In this document: one piece after another, positions 62,788 to 64,000 of the stretch
Layout: every line of letters starts with the position of its first letter
How positions within the stretch are numbered: the first letter of the stretch is position 1
Origin: UBA4742 sp963785815
Lineage (GTDB): Bacteria > Actinomycetota > Acidimicrobiia > Acidimicrobiales > Acidimicrobilacustridaceae
DNA length: 64,000 nt
Direction of reading: 5' to 3'
NCBI GenBank assembly: GCA_963785815.1
Contig: CAWAWN010000002.1
Location: 558,001-622,000 of the forward strand
Position numbers and translations under genes: made by a program
Notes under the pieces: generated by a model
Told to the model about the DNA's origin: nothing
Database searches by the model: none
What the model saw: only the letters and a program-made list of their open reading frames with translations

Positions 62788-64000
62788 GTGACTGACACAA
62801 CCACCATGTCGGGCATCGGCCGACGTTGGCGACAGGTCATCGTCGTCCTCCTCGGTGTCCTCAGCTGCATCTCGTTGTTGGCCAGCACGGTTGGCGTCTG
62901 GACCCACCGCACCCTGCTCAACACCAACTCGTGGGTGAACGCGGTCGGCCCCCTGGCCAAGGACCCGCGCATCATCGACGCGGTGGCCAACACCCTGACC
63001 ACCGAGGTCATGCAGGCGCTCGACGTCCAGCACCTGGCTGAGAACGCCCTGCCGGCCAAGGCCAGCTTCCTGGCCGAGCCGCTCACCACCGCCGCGCAGC
63101 AGTTCGTGGATCAGACCGTCACCAAGCTGCTCAGCACCCCCCAGTTCCAGAAGTTCTGGGTGGAGGCCAATCGTCGCGCCCACGCGCTGGCGGTGAAGGT
63201 GCTCAAGGGCGAGACGGTCAAAGGGGTGAGCACGGCCAACGGCGAGGTCACGCTCAACCTGTTCCCGATGATCAGCCAGGCGCTCATCGCCGTGGGGGAG
63301 AAGGCACCGGGCATCCTGGGCGGCGACAAGATCCCCAACCTGGTCAGCTCCATCTCGCCCGATCAGGCCCGCGAGAAGCTGAGCCAGGCGTTGGGGCGTC
63401 CCCTGCCCGAGAACTTCGGCGTGATCACCGTGTTCAAGAGCGACCAGCTCAAGGCCGCGCAGGAGGGCCTCAAGCTGTTCAACGCCGTGGTGGTGGGGCT
63501 GCTGATCCTCACCGTGTTCCTGTACGGGGTGACCATCGCGCTGGCCCGCAGACGCCGACGGGCGGTCATCGCCCTGGCCCTCGGATCGGTCGCCACGCTG
63601 ATCCTGGCCACCGCCATCATGCGGGCGGTGAAGGACCAGATCATCGGGCTGGTGGGAAACGCCCAGGCCCGTGACGCGGCCAAGGCCACCATCGGCCAGC
63701 TGGTGAACCGGCTCGACCTGATCACCAACGCCCTGCTGGGCATCGGCCTGGCCATCGCCTTCATCGCCTTCGTGACCGGTGAGAGCCGCACGGCGCGACG
63801 GCTGCGCCGACGCACGGCCCACCTGGCCCGATGGCTGATCCGGTCCGACCAGACCGAAGAGGTGCCCAAGATCGTGCTGTGGGCCCGCCAGCACGTCGCT
63901 CCGCTGCGCTGGGGTGGGGTGGCGCTGGGGGTCGTGGTGCTGCTCTTCGTGGTCAGCGGTTGGGTGGGGCTGTTCCTCACCGTGGTGATCTTCGGCCTGT
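62788..64000 (+). CDS. multi-span membrane protein, truncated by window end
   Basis: GTG 62788, frame open to the edge (404 codons seen). A span near residue 15-38 (VIVVLLGVLSCISLLASTVGVW), a large outer loop (residues about 40-225; WVNAVGPLAKDPRI, STPQFQKFW), then spans near 231-248, 255-276 and 307-325, and another near 376-395. I know this layout from unnamed actinobacterial integral membrane proteins but not the function. Confidence 0.7.
   Translation, partial: MTDTTTMSGIGRRWRQVIVVLLGVLSCISLLASTVGVWTHRTLLNTNSWVNAVGPLAKDPRIIDAVANTLTTEVMQALDVQHLAENALPAKASFLAEPLTTAAQQFVDQTVTKLLSTPQFQKFWVEANRRAHALAVKVLKGETVKGVSTANGEVTLNLFPMISQALIAVGEKAPGILGGDKIPNLVSSISPDQAREKLSQALGRPLPENFGVITVFKSDQLKAAQEGLKLFNAVVVGLLILTVFLYGVTIALARRRRRAVIALALGSVATLILATAIMRAVKDQIIGLVGNAQARDAAKATIGQLVNRLDLITNALLGIGLAIAFIAFVTGESRTARRLRRRTAHLARWLIRSDQTEEVPKIVLWARQHVAPLRWGGVALGVVVLLFVVSGWVGLFLTVVIFGL

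Overview
The window is about 64 kb of very GC-rich DNA (near 70% by eye) with strong G/C third positions, GTG/TTG starts, many 4-base ATGA/GTGA overlaps and several apparently leaderless genes. Gene order around the origin (cca ... sigM-like, trxB-trxA, parB-parA-rsmG-jag-yidC-yidD-rnpA-rpmH / dnaA-dnaN-recF-dciA-gyrB-gyrA-tRNA-Ile) matches the mycobacterial chromosome origin region, so this is an actinobacterial chromosome. F420/LLM-type enzyme, acyl-CoA catabolism genes and a KstR-like operator fit a deep actinobacterial line such as Acidimicrobiia; that class assignment is inference.

Layout. 1-13.9 kb: accessory and metabolic genes (helicase tail, two tandem TetR regulators, acyl-CoA dehydrogenase, SDR, QueA-like enzyme, SufR-like regulator, phosphotransferase, crotonase, MTHFR-like enzyme, HAD hydrolase, MFS exporter, LLM oxidoreductase, epimerase). 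13.9-18 kb: dnaB (interrupted by an intein without endonuclease) and the rpsF-ssb-rpsR-rplI cluster, all on the minus strand. 18-24.1 kb: DUF192 lipoprotein, panB, class A penicillin-binding protein, DUF5318 protein, methyltransferase. 24.137-27.041 kb: an insertion element with 16-bp terminal inverted repeats and CTAG target duplication, carrying a transposase and two passenger genes. 27.1-39.6 kb: cca, deacetylase, GNAT, a large membrane-anchored protein, DegV, cytochrome c, Ser/Thr kinase with an outside discoidin-like domain, ECF sigma factor and probable anti-sigma factor, trxB, trxA. 39.8-45.8 kb: parB, parA, two parS sites, rsmG, jag, yidC, yidD, rnpA, rpmH. 46.2-55.1 kb: dnaA, oriC candidate, dnaN, recF, dciA, gyrB, gyrA. 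55.2-64 kb: TadG-like protein, tRNA-Ile(GAT), methyltransferase, dehydrogenase, FliA/WhiG-type sigma factor and assorted genes, ending in a truncated membrane protein.

How it works together. The core is the replication, segregation and membrane-insertion machinery: DnaA and its boxes, the sliding clamp, DciA (putative DnaB loader), DnaB, SSB and gyrase; ParAB with parS beside the origin; YidC/Jag/YidD/RnpA/L34. The kinase-sigma-anti-sigma-thioredoxin block looks like an envelope or redox stress module.

Quality note. gyrA carries two compensating single-base shifts, and two further genes (near 57.6 kb and 61.44 kb) look disturbed at G runs. This pattern suggests base-level sequence errors in the 54-61.5 kb part, though real mutations are not excluded. 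Dispersed 83-92 bp intergenic tandem repeats recur through the window.
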